64,000 nucleotides of DNA from assembly GCF_000003815.2 (NCBI RefSeq), contig NC_049988.1, positions 10,603,521 through 10,667,520 on the forward strand, read 5' to 3'. The notes under the pieces are model-generated. The model was not told the origin of the DNA. It searched no databases and saw only the letters and a list, made by a program, of their open reading frames with translations. Of this stretch, positions 46,601 to 48,833 are shown piece by piece. Each line of letters starts with the position of its first letter. The first letter of the stretch is position 1. This DNA comes from Branchiostoma floridae (Eukaryota; Chordata; Leptocardii; Amphioxiformes; Branchiostomatidae). Both the position numbers and the translations under genes were made by a program.

Positions 46601-48082
46601 CTGCATCAAGGATTCCCTGTCGTGCTTTTTTAGTACATAGTTTTAGTGTGTGTGTGTGCAAGTGTGTGTGTATGTGAGTGTGTGAATGTGTGTGTGTGTG
46701 AATGTGTGTGTGTAAATGTGTGTGTGTGTGTGTGAACGTGTGTGTGTGTGTATGTGTTTTCATTCAATTTGATTATGTAGTTTTGTCATACACGTACCAT
46801 GAAGCTACGACGACAAAGGTGAAAGTACTTTATTCAAACTTGTGCTCTTTTGTTCCATGTAGATGCTACGTTGGCGGCAGGGACCAACTTTGTCCAACAA
46901 GTACACCCGGGAGCGCCCGTGAGTTCTAAATCAAACCAAATCATTAGTTCTTAAATCGCAAATCTTGTAATAACAATAGAAGAATTCACGCGTAAAATCT
47001 CTACTATTGAGAAGGTGTACAAATAAATATTGCTATAGCAGAATATTAATTTTGAATTTTTGCAGAAAGTAGACGAGCAGAGATGTGTAGTCGCTAGACG
47101 TGTACACTTTCAAAACTATCGATTCTATATCTCTCCTACCTAATCTATTCAATGAGTTTGTAGTGTTAGATATAGATATTGTACACTAAAAGTGAAGTAT
47201 ACATTTACCTTGACAGTGTGAATATGCTGTGAACAATTAACCTGAATTTTGTTACGTGTATGGTCTTTGCTTCAGTTCCAACTGGTATCCTAGCTGGGAT
47301 AATCGTTGGAGCGGCGTTGCTAGCTGCTCTATGCTTCGCCTTGCTGTGTTGCCTTCGCCCCTTCTATCCAGCGAGATACCAGTAAGTTTGTCAAATTTGT
47401 CACAAAAGGGTTCGGAAACTTGATCCGGTCCATCTTATTTACGTGAATACTTTTATCAATTGGATTGTATCATACATGATCATAGAATGGCTTACTTAGA
47501 GCCCTTTGCAATTATGTTTCGTTGACAATGGGCCTCATATGTGAGTTGTTCTCGAAGGAAAAGTACCAATTTCCCCTGATCATATGTCTGATGTTTTGTA
47601 ACGATTAGCATAATGTGTTATATAACCGTATATTCTAAAATGATACCTCGTTTGTTATCATCGCGCATTTTGAATTAAGCACCATGAATGATTATGTGGT
47701 TGTCAGCACCCCCACCCCAACAAGTGTTGACGAAAGGTTCATTTGTAAATTCAACCACCCTTGAATGTACAGCTCTATAAAGAAAATATCTATCTTGTCC
47801 CTCAGCTACGTCTACAGACCGCAGCGTTACTACCTTCGACCAATACGACGGTACCTCCCGATGCGACACGGTCCGCCGCTGAAAACCCAGGCCCACCCCT
47901 TCAGGAGGATACACAGGCCGCCCCCTCCGTACCGGGAGACTCAGTCGACCACATACTCCTCCGATCTCTATGATACTATCTCGGACATTTCCTCGGTGGC
48001 ATCTACCACTATACGACAACCAACTGAGACGCCATCTGCACCGTCATTATCATCATCAATTATCATTGCAAAACTACGTTAA
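10550..48082 (+). CDS. Large type I membrane protein: mucin stalk, 26 TSP1 domains, SEA-like module, TM, cytoplasmic tail
   Basis: Gene-level entry. The order is probable signal exon (10550), mucin-like exons (19116-22070), linkers (22836-23171), 26 intact TSP1 exons (23412-45080), SEA-like exons (45508-46394), juxtamembrane exon (46863-46918), transmembrane exon (47276-47381) and terminal exon (47806-48082). From 20368 to the stop every junction is in phase and sums to 2,299 residues; the 19-kb exon adds about 270-285. TSP1 domains bind glycosaminoglycans and matrix proteins and are normally O-fucosylated and C-mannosylated, so a large adhesive or protective cell-surface glycoprotein is expected. 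I know no named gene with exactly this order. The 5' part is inferred because of the gap and weak donors. Confidence 0.7.
10740..11060. repeat. Degenerate dispersed repeat
   Basis: The stretch contains strings such as ttctttaacgtgctc and gtgcctttcccaagggcac. From memory these resemble a repeat dispersed in many marine invertebrate genomes. No coding capacity or clear ends can be defined. A GC-rich tract (11040-11270) follows without recognisable function. Confidence 0.4.
11270..13291. other. Probable intron, no gene recognised
   Basis: Only short unsupported open frames are present. A TGACGTCA palindrome occurs near 11315. The last 250 bp before 13292 are GC-richer and may be the 5' untranslated region of the CR1-like element. 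Confidence 0.4.
13292..15847 (+). CDS. CR1-like polyprotein, N-terminal part: 2A-like, PHD finger, APE endonuclease, RT start
   Basis: There are 851 codons. Residues 16-30 are hydrophobic. Residues 86-94 read GDVQKNPGP, the hallmark of 2A-type peptides that make ribosomes skip the Gly-Pro bond; such motifs are documented in APE-type non-LTR elements. Residues about 98-150 have the Cys/His spacing of a PHD finger. Residues about 245-470 are the endonuclease (LNCRSI, a Glu in the GNESH context, GDFNLPG, and a terminal SDH motif). Reverse-transcriptase blocks begin near residue 665 ([20 protein letters not shown]) and stop abruptly at TGA 15845-15847 through a frameshift. The copy is therefore probably inactive unless the lesion is a sequencing error. 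Confidence 0.85.
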   Translation: MRTCAAMSRRGGHVDFSCCLLFCAIVLAGYRDFLSDVSSAPSLPGLGLTTLLRPLSPKFSVRYGAAAPLGFKGPTGFMLAILILSGDVQKNPGPVKYPCGGCGRAVATVTHRALQCDTCEQWIHIKCCGVGDKFYKFYQNSSCTRVCNQCGMPSFASSLFDTNSWIHDTDGSFYRPLSDLEPDSIDYSPHQTPTRQSRSQINKTTSDVSHINASVQSPFHPTATSSPYPPPRTGNAVTGKNTPHKLQVLSLNCRSIQGQVKNALFQAMIDTEDPDIICGNESHLNPDIGDGEVFPVGYDIYRKDRNSQGGGVFIAIKSSLVSSPIHDSTNAEIVWATIQQVGSRPLCVGSAYRPPNSGTQYMDELITSLHNISGKSFPPNIALFGDFNLPGVNWSSDPPLIDPSPQYGVGINNAFLEAVQSASLTQVVHSPTRGANILDLALVSDPGLVEEVCTTPGISDHEAVKACINTRVRINKKKPRSVYIYKKANKTALTEGLQQLEKQFMDRTPTNYTVEQNWKYFTEGFRQQIMKHIPQKQLSCRHHCPWVNAELKRAIKKKKKLYKKAKNSMQEQDWLNFKCYRKEVKRRIKKAHDEYLKEILDEALDNPKKFWSYIKSKKQTTSGVAPLVSGNDLVADGSGKAEVLSQHFDSVFTNEDINNVPDMGTSPYHDMLQPVVTLEGVRKLLEGINPTKAAGPDLLPCRILKEYAQEISPILQFIFNQSLQGGQVPVDWRGAFIHPIFKKGDRSDPSNYRPVSLTSVCCKLLEHIMYSATMKHLEEHNILLPTQHGFRTNHSCESQLITTLHGLFSWFDKGTQIDMAILDFAKAFDSVPHMRLLKKLDYYGIRGKTLQ
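15929..16858 (+). CDS. CR1-like reverse transcriptase, C-terminal part
   Basis: This is the continuation of the element in the original frame after about 80 bp read in another frame. It begins with the conserved [11 protein letters not shown] block, followed by FADDCLL, the catalytic YADD-like box with F in place of Y. Then come the thumb and a C-terminal region ([11 protein letters not shown], then [13 protein letters not shown] near the end) typical of CR1/L2-type elements. It has 309 codons and a natural stop at 16856-16858. The open frame begins at the conserved block because of the upstream lesion, not because translation starts here. Confidence 0.85.
   Translation: MPQGTVLGPLLFLIYINDINKGITSQLRLFADDCLLYHPIIKEEDQHTLQKDLDQLCKWSDLWQLRFNVKKCSILHIHKSKRASKHLYTMFSEPLESTLQHPYLGIILSHNLKWNTHIDYIAAKANSTLGFLRRNLRGACRSIRAQAYLSIVRPKLEYASSVWDPHKRIHSQTNKLEDKLEAVQRRAARFATGDYRLTTSITHTLQTLGWPTLQQRRQVARLSLMYKAVNNLIAIPIHNILTRNTNITRGHQQRFTTVACRTETYRGSFFPKTVIEWNALPQHLIETKTTDSFKAGVAKYYGYPGFTQL
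16916..17864. other. Probable intron; ACGTAC-rich segment, no gene recognised
   Basis: From about 17045 to 17310 the tetramer ACGT occurs unusually often (acgtacgtg, tacgtacgtgg, cacgtaattgcacgtacg). No coding or RNA structure is recognised. Further right, a 25-bp block with gaaatgacgtgtg is repeated three times (17637-17740). Confidence 0.35.
17865..18816. repeat. 51-54-bp minisatellite, about 18 copies
   Basis: Units contain ctactcgtggagcctgctac, agaggctattagataacccg and tgaataacgacgc, repeated with a period of 51-54 bp. Copies at the 3' end (18590-18780) form a two-unit higher-order repeat with the variant gatgacaagtgagaaacgacg. A 161-codon minus-strand open frame here is a repeat artefact. 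Confidence 0.9.
18923..18974 (+). CDS. Possible coding exon of the mucin/TSP1 gene, cut by an assembly gap
   Basis: After the acceptor ctttcccgcacag (ends 18922) a phase-1 reading gives [17 protein letters not shown] and runs into the N gap. Phase and position fit the host gene. The evidence is only an acceptor and an open frame of 17 codons. Confidence 0.3.
18975..19074. other. Assembly gap (100 N) at the start of the mucin region
   Basis: A 100-N placeholder. It hides the junction between the upstream exons and the first Thr/Ser-rich exon. Confidence 1.
19116..19971 (+). CDS. Mucin-like exon with 9-residue tandem repeats
   Basis: The frame from 19116 is open and Ser/Thr/Pro-rich throughout. 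It ends at a phase-1 donor, act g|gtgaga, at 19971/19972. From about 19236 to 19690 it contains a coding 27-bp tandem repeat (consensus ITRTASSTP, about 16 copies), then non-repetitive Thr-rich sequence ([20 protein letters not shown]). The 5' limit is unclear: upstream of about 19160 the Thr-rich pattern continues in a different frame, while this frame has TGA at 19113. Either an exon junction, an indel or an assembly error lies there. Densely O-glycosylated extracellular stalk is the expected role. Confidence 0.65.
19236..19690 (+). repeat. Coding 27-bp minisatellite (VNTR)
   Basis: About 16 copies of a 27-bp unit (tccactccaatcacgagaac plus agcctct) are present. Because 27 is divisible by three and the unit has no stops, all three forward frames stay open. 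The mucin frame is chosen because it alone continues Thr/Ser-rich on the 3' side and ends at a phase-1 donor. Confidence 0.9.
20368..22070 (+). CDS. Mucin-like exons 2 and 3 (20368-20460; 20646-22070)
   Basis: Exon 20368-20460 (acceptor accacag, donor actg|gtaagt) and exon 20646-22070 (acceptor ttacaacag, donor accg|gtacca) are both phase 1-1, 31 and 475 codons long. Both are rich in Thr, Ser, Ala and Pro with few aromatic residues and essentially no Cys, as in mucin domains. The long exon contains an internal duplication of about 50 residues (compare [20 protein letters not shown] with the later [20 protein letters not shown]). If the weak donor at 22071 is not used, the frame stops at TAG 22079-22081. 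The phase match of the following exons favours splicing. Confidence 0.7.
22150..22650. repeat. Degenerate intronic repeat of about 36 bp
   Basis: The motif ctgctgtcacaatcacgga plus attagaa recurs at least ten times with variable spacing. It lies in the intron after the long mucin exon and is not coding. Confidence 0.7.
22836..23171 (+). CDS. Short Thr-rich linker exons 4 and 5 (22836-22889; 23091-23171)
   Basis: Two phase 1-1 exons, 18 and 27 codons long, connect the mucin region to the first TSP1 exon. Their boundaries are ctactctag/acag|gtaagg and actccgacag/cctg|gtaaga. Their products ([34 protein letters not shown]) continue the Thr-rich composition. Short exons of this kind are identified by phase, consensus splice sites and composition; expression data would be needed to confirm each. 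Confidence 0.6.
23412..26357 (+). CDS. TSP1 exons 1-8
   Basis: Eight phase 1-1 exons, one TSP1 domain each: 23412-23585, 23825-23992, 24237-24407, 24584-24751, 25021-25194, 25414-25587, 25882-26055 and 26181-26357. Each starts after a tag or aag acceptor with G(G/N)WSNWGPWS-type sequence containing the W-x-x-W-x-x-W ladder. Each has six Cys and an R-x-R-x-C core, and ends CPG or CEG at the donor. Domains 1, 2 and 4 have CDCG in place of the usual CSVTCG, losing the O-fucosylation consensus C-x-x-S/T-C-G. Exons 7 and 8 form a pair that is duplicated downstream at 37150 and 37444. Confidence 0.9.
26411..27174 (-). mobile_element. Truncated Penelope-like retroelement with GIY-YIG domain and inverted ends
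   Basis: The insertion sits in the intron after TSP1 exon 8 and is flanked by near-identical 13-bp direct repeats, AAAGGATACTGTA (26398-26410) and AAAGGATACTCTA (27175-27187). About 110 bp at each end are inverted copies of each other (for example ccctacattatctttgtgtt near 27128 and its complement near 26472). Penelope elements often carry an inverted partial copy of their terminal sequence at the 5' side, and the encoded domain is diagnostic. Only the 3' part of the coding region remains. Confidence 0.85.
26549..26956 (-). CDS. Penelope-like GIY-YIG endonuclease domain (partial)
   Basis: Minus-strand open frame. GVVYHIAC is the GIY-like start, and [19 protein letters not shown] holds the YIG motif and catalytic Arg region. 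The stretch ending [18 protein letters not shown] is the conserved C-terminal block of Penelope endonucleases. Upstream the same frame continues as [18 protein letters not shown], the end of the reverse transcriptase, but is cut by TAA near 27009. The reverse transcriptase proper is missing. The poly-C tract at about 26619-26634 encodes a run of Gly and may have shifted the extreme C-terminus. This copy cannot be autonomous. Confidence 0.8.
   Translation of the reverse strand: MAPKNKTPMESRCGVVYHIACLGTTNKGPCKKTYIGETERALKTRFLEHRRPSSVSSEVSQHIHLESPGHSISLDSVKVLDAEQDFFARGVKEALHIRAHRPTLNRDGGGGGDIDFLIFMTPSCKSGVFLTSLQE
27207..27792 (-). repeat. 3' LTR of the Gypsy element
   Basis: 586 bp, TG...CA ends, the same as the copy at 34246-34831 wherever compared. 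Confidence 0.95.
27793..28766 (-). other. Non-coding interior between pol and the 3' LTR
   Basis: About 970 bp lie between the pol stop and the LTR. A 142-codon minus-strand open frame (28243-28671) is present but shows no recognisable domain and no envelope-like features, so I do not call it a gene. Confidence 0.6.
28767..32888 (-). CDS. pol: Gypsy Pol: protease, reverse transcriptase, RNase H, integrase
   Basis: 1,373 codons are read from the first listed start-like codon (TTG at 32888), but the frame is open back to 32951 and overlaps the end of gag, so Pol is most likely made by frameshifting. The protease has DTGS at residues 49-52. The reverse transcriptase (about 390-600) has LPFGLSGAP and YLDD near 521. 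RNase H (about 670-790) starts [12 protein letters not shown]. The integrase has an HHCC zinc domain (about 920-960) and a D,D,E core (about 985-1140: [21 protein letters not shown]). A Pro/Glu-rich C-terminus follows and no chromodomain is seen. All catalytic residues checked are present. Confidence 0.95.
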   Translation of the reverse strand: MREGSSTCVSQNSNSSSNSSSDDLMARTIGRCDIVEVGFEGVSVPCLMDTGSQVTTLTYNFFKTHFGDRGERLKDASSWLKLTGANGLPIKFVGYCELDVTFRGRTLPKRGIIVVEDGCGTAPGILGMNVISEYHSDSAGQSTNTDTCSKAWQKAIRSARRQANFAREDGRVGYARASGRRQIIVPAGHEMVVYGRARPSPDNKPYQVLVEPPDAGCLPAPILVARCYAEVRGGRVPIRLANVGRQDVHISQKARLGVLYLAELQTQGTVELEATGEQEVRVNFIQCNVSVNTEDVNEVPPQPHRAKTDDPDSPNVYSKLDLDGAELTPEQEAKLEALLEKHADVFSSHKQDFGYTETIKHKIRTGDAQPIRQPYRTIPPCLYKEVKQHVQDMLDQDVIREYCSPWASPVVLVRKKDGDLRFCVDYRRLNAKTHHDAFPLPRIEESLSALQGAAMFSTLDLASGYWQVAVDEADREKTAFSTQFGLFEFNRLPFGLSGAPATFQRLMQRCLGDQNLETLLIYLDDIIVFSSDFDDHLARLDLVFTRLRAHGLKLRPDKCHLFKRRVKYLGHVVSEQGVATDPEKCAALRDWPVPKTAKQVKSFLGFCSYYRRFVKDFAKIAHPLQKLTLGQPKKGRRQVTPPFEWSAECQDAFDTLRKQLMSADILAYPDFTLPFTLYVDASHDGLGAVLSQEQKGVEKVIAYASRGLRPTERKMDNYSSFKLELLGLKWAVTDKFKDYLYGAKCTVYTDNNPLAHLGTAQLGAVEQRWAARLANFDLEIKYRPGKANVNADVLSRLPREVVAAVCENYVVPPSEPLSVKICQVVGASPFDPMPTLPGSSQHDLAQQQRDDPIIDRVIHYVNRGRKPDCRERAGEERDVVRILGQWERLELKEGVLYRRAVNHRTDQGVRQLVLPAALRREVFSQVHSRAGHLGVPRVLDLLRQRFYWPGMEGDVSAWIQSCERCCLRKTRPPNNKSPLVSIVTKAPLELVAVDYLKVEKATSGHQYILVITDHFTKFTVAVPTRDQLAVTTAKALWSKFIMPYGFPRRLHSDQGATFLSQTIQSLCELYGAAQSRTTPYHPSGNGQCERFNRTLLNMLGTLTSEQKRRWPDYLPELVHSYNNTAHSTTGYSPYYLLFGRQARLPIDLTLGIDSVEDSETEEVSPDEWVNQHHKRYQYAYELAAKNAETAKAGQKRLHDRTAKTVPLLPGERVLVRNKKIRGPCKLKDQWETIPHIVESKPNADLPVYVVTPERGGGRSRTLHRDMLTPCMFDPRPRNARRPRAGQREGEGRGMVEVEEAIESNDEGSEEDGEPPIVLVQPPAAPPEEEEEARYPVRENRGVPPVRYADVFKQRASNLFQSAYRSLRKNDTAK
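32915..33913 (-). CDS. gag: Gypsy Gag with two zinc knuckles
   Basis: 332 codons from an ATG at 33913. The N-terminal two-thirds is an alpha-helical capsid-like region ([22 protein letters not shown]). The C-terminus carries two CCHC zinc knuckles, [14 protein letters not shown] and [14 protein letters not shown], that bind the genomic RNA. It ends at TAG 32917-32915 (minus strand), immediately after a slippery heptamer. Length and order are normal for a Ty3/Gypsy element. Confidence 0.95.
   Translation of the reverse strand: MEEGAQAAASVMYVPYERKWPKFSGSPSGQVVEEFLEEIDSAFTLYSTPEAQRAGMIYRNLEGQAKRVIAVLSDDDRKNLEKVKEALQTAYGDTAPVSVIMGRFYARDQCSEEPINKYALSLQEILKRAERRRGGRLVDEDAVLRDRFLDGLGDRDLERQLRQYLRSADPANPRTFSDIREEALQLSGEWSSRGVGARQNMVAQSQEQSALVSEIVKLREETGRTIEALRKELQAVQLGRGYQSNPRYDNRGERNGLQTNSYGQGFNRGWDDQGRPICYGCNEPGHFQRDCPSGGVRVCHRCKEPGHIQRNCPRGAPNSYNRPNYSMQTPPN
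32918..32924 (-). promoter_or_regulatory. -1 ribosomal frameshift site (C CCA AAC) at the gag-pol overlap
   Basis: On the minus strand the last gag codons before the TAG read c cca aac, a perfect X XXY YYZ heptamer. A -1 slip re-pairs on CCC AAA and continues in exactly the pol frame, which has been open since 32951. The overlap is about 37 nt. A downstream pseudoknot was not determined by eye. Confidence 0.8.
34233..34243 (-). promoter_or_regulatory. Primer-binding site, probably tRNA-Ser
   Basis: Two bases inside the upstream LTR boundary, the minus strand reads TGGCGACGAGG. This is complementary to the 3' end expected for tRNA-Ser(GCU), CCUCGUCG plus CCA. The tRNA identity is from memory of acceptor-stem sequences. 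Confidence 0.65.
34246..34831 (-). repeat. 5' LTR of the Gypsy element
   Basis: 586 bp, TG...CA ends; it acts as the promoter LTR for the minus-strand element. The same two internal open frames occur in both LTRs with identical translations. Confidence 0.95.
34861..34947 (+). pseudogene. 5'-truncated TSP1 exon
   Basis: Only the 3' half of a TSP1 exon remains ([19 protein letters not shown], then CNTEVSCPG and a donor g|gtcagt). The part with the Trp ladder is replaced by intron-like sequence ending ggtttgtaaacaatttgtaa. The distance to the next exon fits the 341-bp unit of this sub-array, so this was its first unit. It has no acceptor and is not expected to be spliced in. Confidence 0.8.
35118..36622 (+). 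CDS. TSP1 exons 9-13, recent 341-bp tandem units
   Basis: Five phase 1-1 exons of 171 bp: 35118-35288, 35460-35630, 35801-35971, 36142-36312 and 36452-36622. The first four recur every 341-342 bp with near-identical introns (for example cctcatacgcccgtttgatc), which shows recent tandem duplication of exon plus intron. The domains are nearly identical ([20 protein letters not shown]) and keep the Trp ladder, six Cys and the O-fucosylation motif. The fifth has a shorter preceding intron and a CEG ending. Near identity makes this block prone to copy-number change and to assembly collapse. Confidence 0.9.
36938..37110 (+). pseudogene. Dead TSP1 exon with premature stop
   Basis: A full-length TSP1 exon is recognisable after an acceptor at 36937. 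It has Trp to Ser in the third ladder position (GPSSGC), Cys to Gly (GGANGAG), an in-frame TAG at 37070-37072, a following two-base deletion relative to sister exons, and no donor (cctgttcagt instead of a cctgtccaggt-type donor). Flanking exons are phase 1-1, so skipping it leaves the reading frame intact. Confidence 0.85.
37150..38988 (+). CDS. TSP1 exons 14-18
   Basis: Five phase 1-1 exons of 174 bp: 37150-37323, 37444-37617, 37987-38160, 38343-38516 and 38815-38988. The first two copy the exon 7/8 pair, including the unusual [13 protein letters not shown] and CEG endings and the intron between them. All keep the Trp ladder and C-x-x-T-C-G (CSVTCG or CSETCG). The intron after 37617 has the same sequence that flanks the Gypsy insertion after exon 8 (cggcatgcatcaagg against cggcata/catcaagg). 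That identifies the pre-insertion site. Confidence 0.9.
39295..39345 (+). pseudogene. 3'-truncated TSP1 exon
   Basis: After an acceptor-like gttgaag the first 12 codons of a TSP1 exon are present ([11 protein letters not shown]), then the similarity ends and unrelated sequence follows. It is a decayed copy. Confidence 0.65.
39623..42406 (+). CDS. TSP1 exons 19-24
   Basis: Six phase 1-1 exons: 39623-39796, 40175-40348, 40718-40891, 41208-41378, 41810-41983 and 42236-42406. The exon at 41810 is divergent: it starts GDG, replaces the TNPAPxxGG loop with [10 protein letters not shown] and ends at cct t|gtaagt. The exon at 42236 and the introns on both sides match the 341-bp units at 35-36.6 kb, so this unit was copied about 6 kb downstream. 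A MITE occupies the intron at 41499-41683. Confidence 0.88.
41499..41683. mobile_element. Foldback MITE (185 bp), copy 1
   Basis: Long terminal inverted repeats of about 75 bp (cctcacattaggcgcgattc and complement, including gagctctaaattacgaggag) surround a short centre. It is flanked by TATTA on both sides (41494-41498 and 41684-41688). A second copy lies at 62708-62903. No coding capacity. Confidence 0.85.
42707..43106 (+). mobile_element. 3' end of a second non-LTR retrotransposon
   Basis: Frame 42707-42991 encodes the C-terminal zinc-finger region of a reverse transcriptase (RLCKYC...[11 protein letters not shown], a CCHC motif) and stops at TAG 42992-42994. A short untranslated tail with AATAAA and a (ttcatttat) repeat end follows. 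It is 5' truncated, sense-oriented, in an intron of the TSP1 gene. It differs from both other non-LTR elements in the window. Confidence 0.75.
43574..43744 (+). CDS. TSP1 exon 25, divergent
   Basis: 171 bp, phase 1-1, from the acceptor gctgtag to a donor written cca a|gtacaa instead of the family's cca g|gt. The Trp ladder is intact, but the first Cys region reads [13 protein letters not shown], so the O-fucosylation motif and normal Cys spacing are lost. It is followed by a second partial copy of its own 3' half. It may be in early decay. Confidence 0.65.
43777..43860 (+). pseudogene. Partial duplicate of the 3' half of TSP1 exon 25
   Basis: [20 protein letters not shown] repeats the preceding [20 protein letters not shown] and is again followed by tgtccaagtac. 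The frame from the exon runs through it to TGA 43870-43872. A (cact)-rich tract links the two copies. Confidence 0.7.
43877..43993. repeat. (ACTC)n microsatellite
   Basis: About 29 tetranucleotide copies with a few interruptions at the left end. Confidence 0.98.
44907..45080 (+). CDS. TSP1 exon 26 (last)
   Basis: 174 bp, phase 1-1, acceptor ttgtag, donor ccag|gtaact. It has the Trp ladder, CGVTCG and six Cys. The next exon in phase is the SEA-like module, so this is the membrane-proximal TSP1 domain. Confidence 0.88.
45203..45415. mobile_element. MITE with 13-bp inverted ends
   Basis: It starts TACTGTAAATGCA and ends TGCATTTACAGTA. The interior is built from repeated, inverted ttcgcggtgg/ccaccgcgaa motifs. 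About 213 bp and no open frame. Confidence 0.8.
45508..46394 (+). CDS. SEA-like module (exons 45508-45614 and 46183-46394)
   Basis: The exons join phase 1-0 and 0-2. The product starts [20 protein letters not shown], with the [12 protein letters not shown] helix, and continues LEQYH...[24 protein letters not shown]. This is the alpha/beta pattern of SEA domains that sit next to the membrane in mucins and other glycosylated receptors. The usual autoproteolysis sequence GS(V/I)VV is replaced by GQVVA, so self-cleavage is not predicted. A decoy copy of the second exon's 5' end lies at 46033. Confidence 0.7.
45794..45925 (+). mobile_element. tRNA-derived SINE-like relic
   Basis: cctgtagctcagctg resembles a tRNA A box, and ggtttcaatg 35 bp further resembles a degenerate B box. 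The following gcatcttggttggagctgta is reminiscent of a SINE body. There is no intact tRNA fold. It lies in the intron between the SEA exons. Confidence 0.4.
45926..46199 (+). repeat. 148-bp tandem duplication including an intron end and exon start
   Basis: 45926-46073 and 46074 onward are diverged copies. Each ends with a pyrimidine-rich acceptor and the start of SEA exon 2 (ctggagca). Only the right copy continues as an open exon. Confidence 0.85.
46646..46758. repeat. (GT)n-rich microsatellite
   Basis: Imperfect GT repeats in the intron between the SEA-like and juxtamembrane exons; a shorter GT tract is at 46433-46486. Cys/Val open frames here are artefacts. Confidence 0.95.
46863..48082 (+). 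CDS. Juxtamembrane, transmembrane and cytoplasmic exons
   Basis: Exons 46863-46918, 47276-47381 and 47806-48082 join phase 2-1, 1-2 and 2-stop. The second encodes the membrane helix ([20 protein letters not shown]) followed by CC and basic residues as a stop-transfer signal. The last exon encodes a 91-residue cytoplasmic tail rich in Arg, Tyr and Pro (RPPPPYRE, then [12 protein letters not shown]). It offers possible SH3/WW and Tyr-phosphorylation motifs. TAA at 48080-48082 ends the protein. Confidence 0.85.
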
Positions 48083-48133
48083 CTTTATTCAGTCTCAATT
48101 ATCATGGAAACTTATCTGTGTTGGTAGTAATCA

Positions 48134-48251
48134 TAGTACAATGCTAAACTTTCATCCAACACAAAAGCACACACGGATCAAATGTTTCTGGTCGTTGAAA
48201 ATTTTGGTCCGTGTGTACTTTTGTGTTGGACGAAAGTTTAGCATTGTACCA
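48134..48251. mobile_element. Foldback element in the 3' UTR, related to the Penelope-like ends
   Basis: Two arms of about 48 bp (48134-48182 and 48202-48251) are inverted copies with about five mismatches and a 19-bp loop. The outer sequence ctgtgttggtag and the arm aaactttcat-ccaacacaaa also occur at the end of the Penelope-like element near 26430-26475. In the transcript it would form a long hairpin between the stop codon and the poly(A) signal. Confidence 0.75.
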
Positions 48252-48627
48252 TTTATTCATTGTCACTTATAAACAGGTATTGAAGTGATGAATCTTACCT
48301 ATTTATCTTTTAATACGTCTTTAAAGATACATGTATTTTTGAAATTCCCTTACACGTACTGCAATATTGCTAAATGTCGCTAGAGCGCTGATTTTTTATG
48401 TAGGTTGCAGAGTATATCGCAGTATTATAATGTTAAGTCTTACACGTTCGATTAGTATCGTTTTGCCTTATCTATAACATGATATAATATAATATAGTGT
48501 AGATTTCGCACAATGTGATTAAGTATTACTGTAGAGAAATAAGATTTTGTTAGCTGTGCCTATACGTAATGCAACAATACTAATGCATATAACCTATGAT
48601 GATAATCTAAGTATTCTACTACACAAA

Positions 48628-48633
48628 AATAAA
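48628..48633 (+). terminator. Polyadenylation signal AATAAA of the mucin/TSP1 gene
   Basis: Canonical AATAAA, 546 bp after the stop codon, followed by a T-rich stretch (tatatttttctttgt). Confidence 0.65.
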
Positions 48634-48680
48634 GAGATATATTTTTCTTTGTAACTTAATTCTTTGCATCGTCTGAGTTA

Positions 48681-48830
48681 GCATATACATACTCTCCAAG
48701 CAGAAGTTAGTCGTTTTTAGTCGTGTTTATCGGGCTTTCTATTTTGTATTGTATGTTGATAGAAAGCCCGATAAAAACGACTAAGCAAAACAGCAGGAGC
48801 CTAAACTCTGTTTGGAGAGTAGCATATACG
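48681..48830. mobile_element. Foldback MITE downstream of the gene
   Basis: Inverted arms (actctccaag with ttggagagt; gtttatcgggctttcta with tagaaagcccgataaa) are flanked by direct repeats of GCATATAC. About 130 bp, non-coding. Confidence 0.75.
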
Positions 48831-48833
48831 CGC

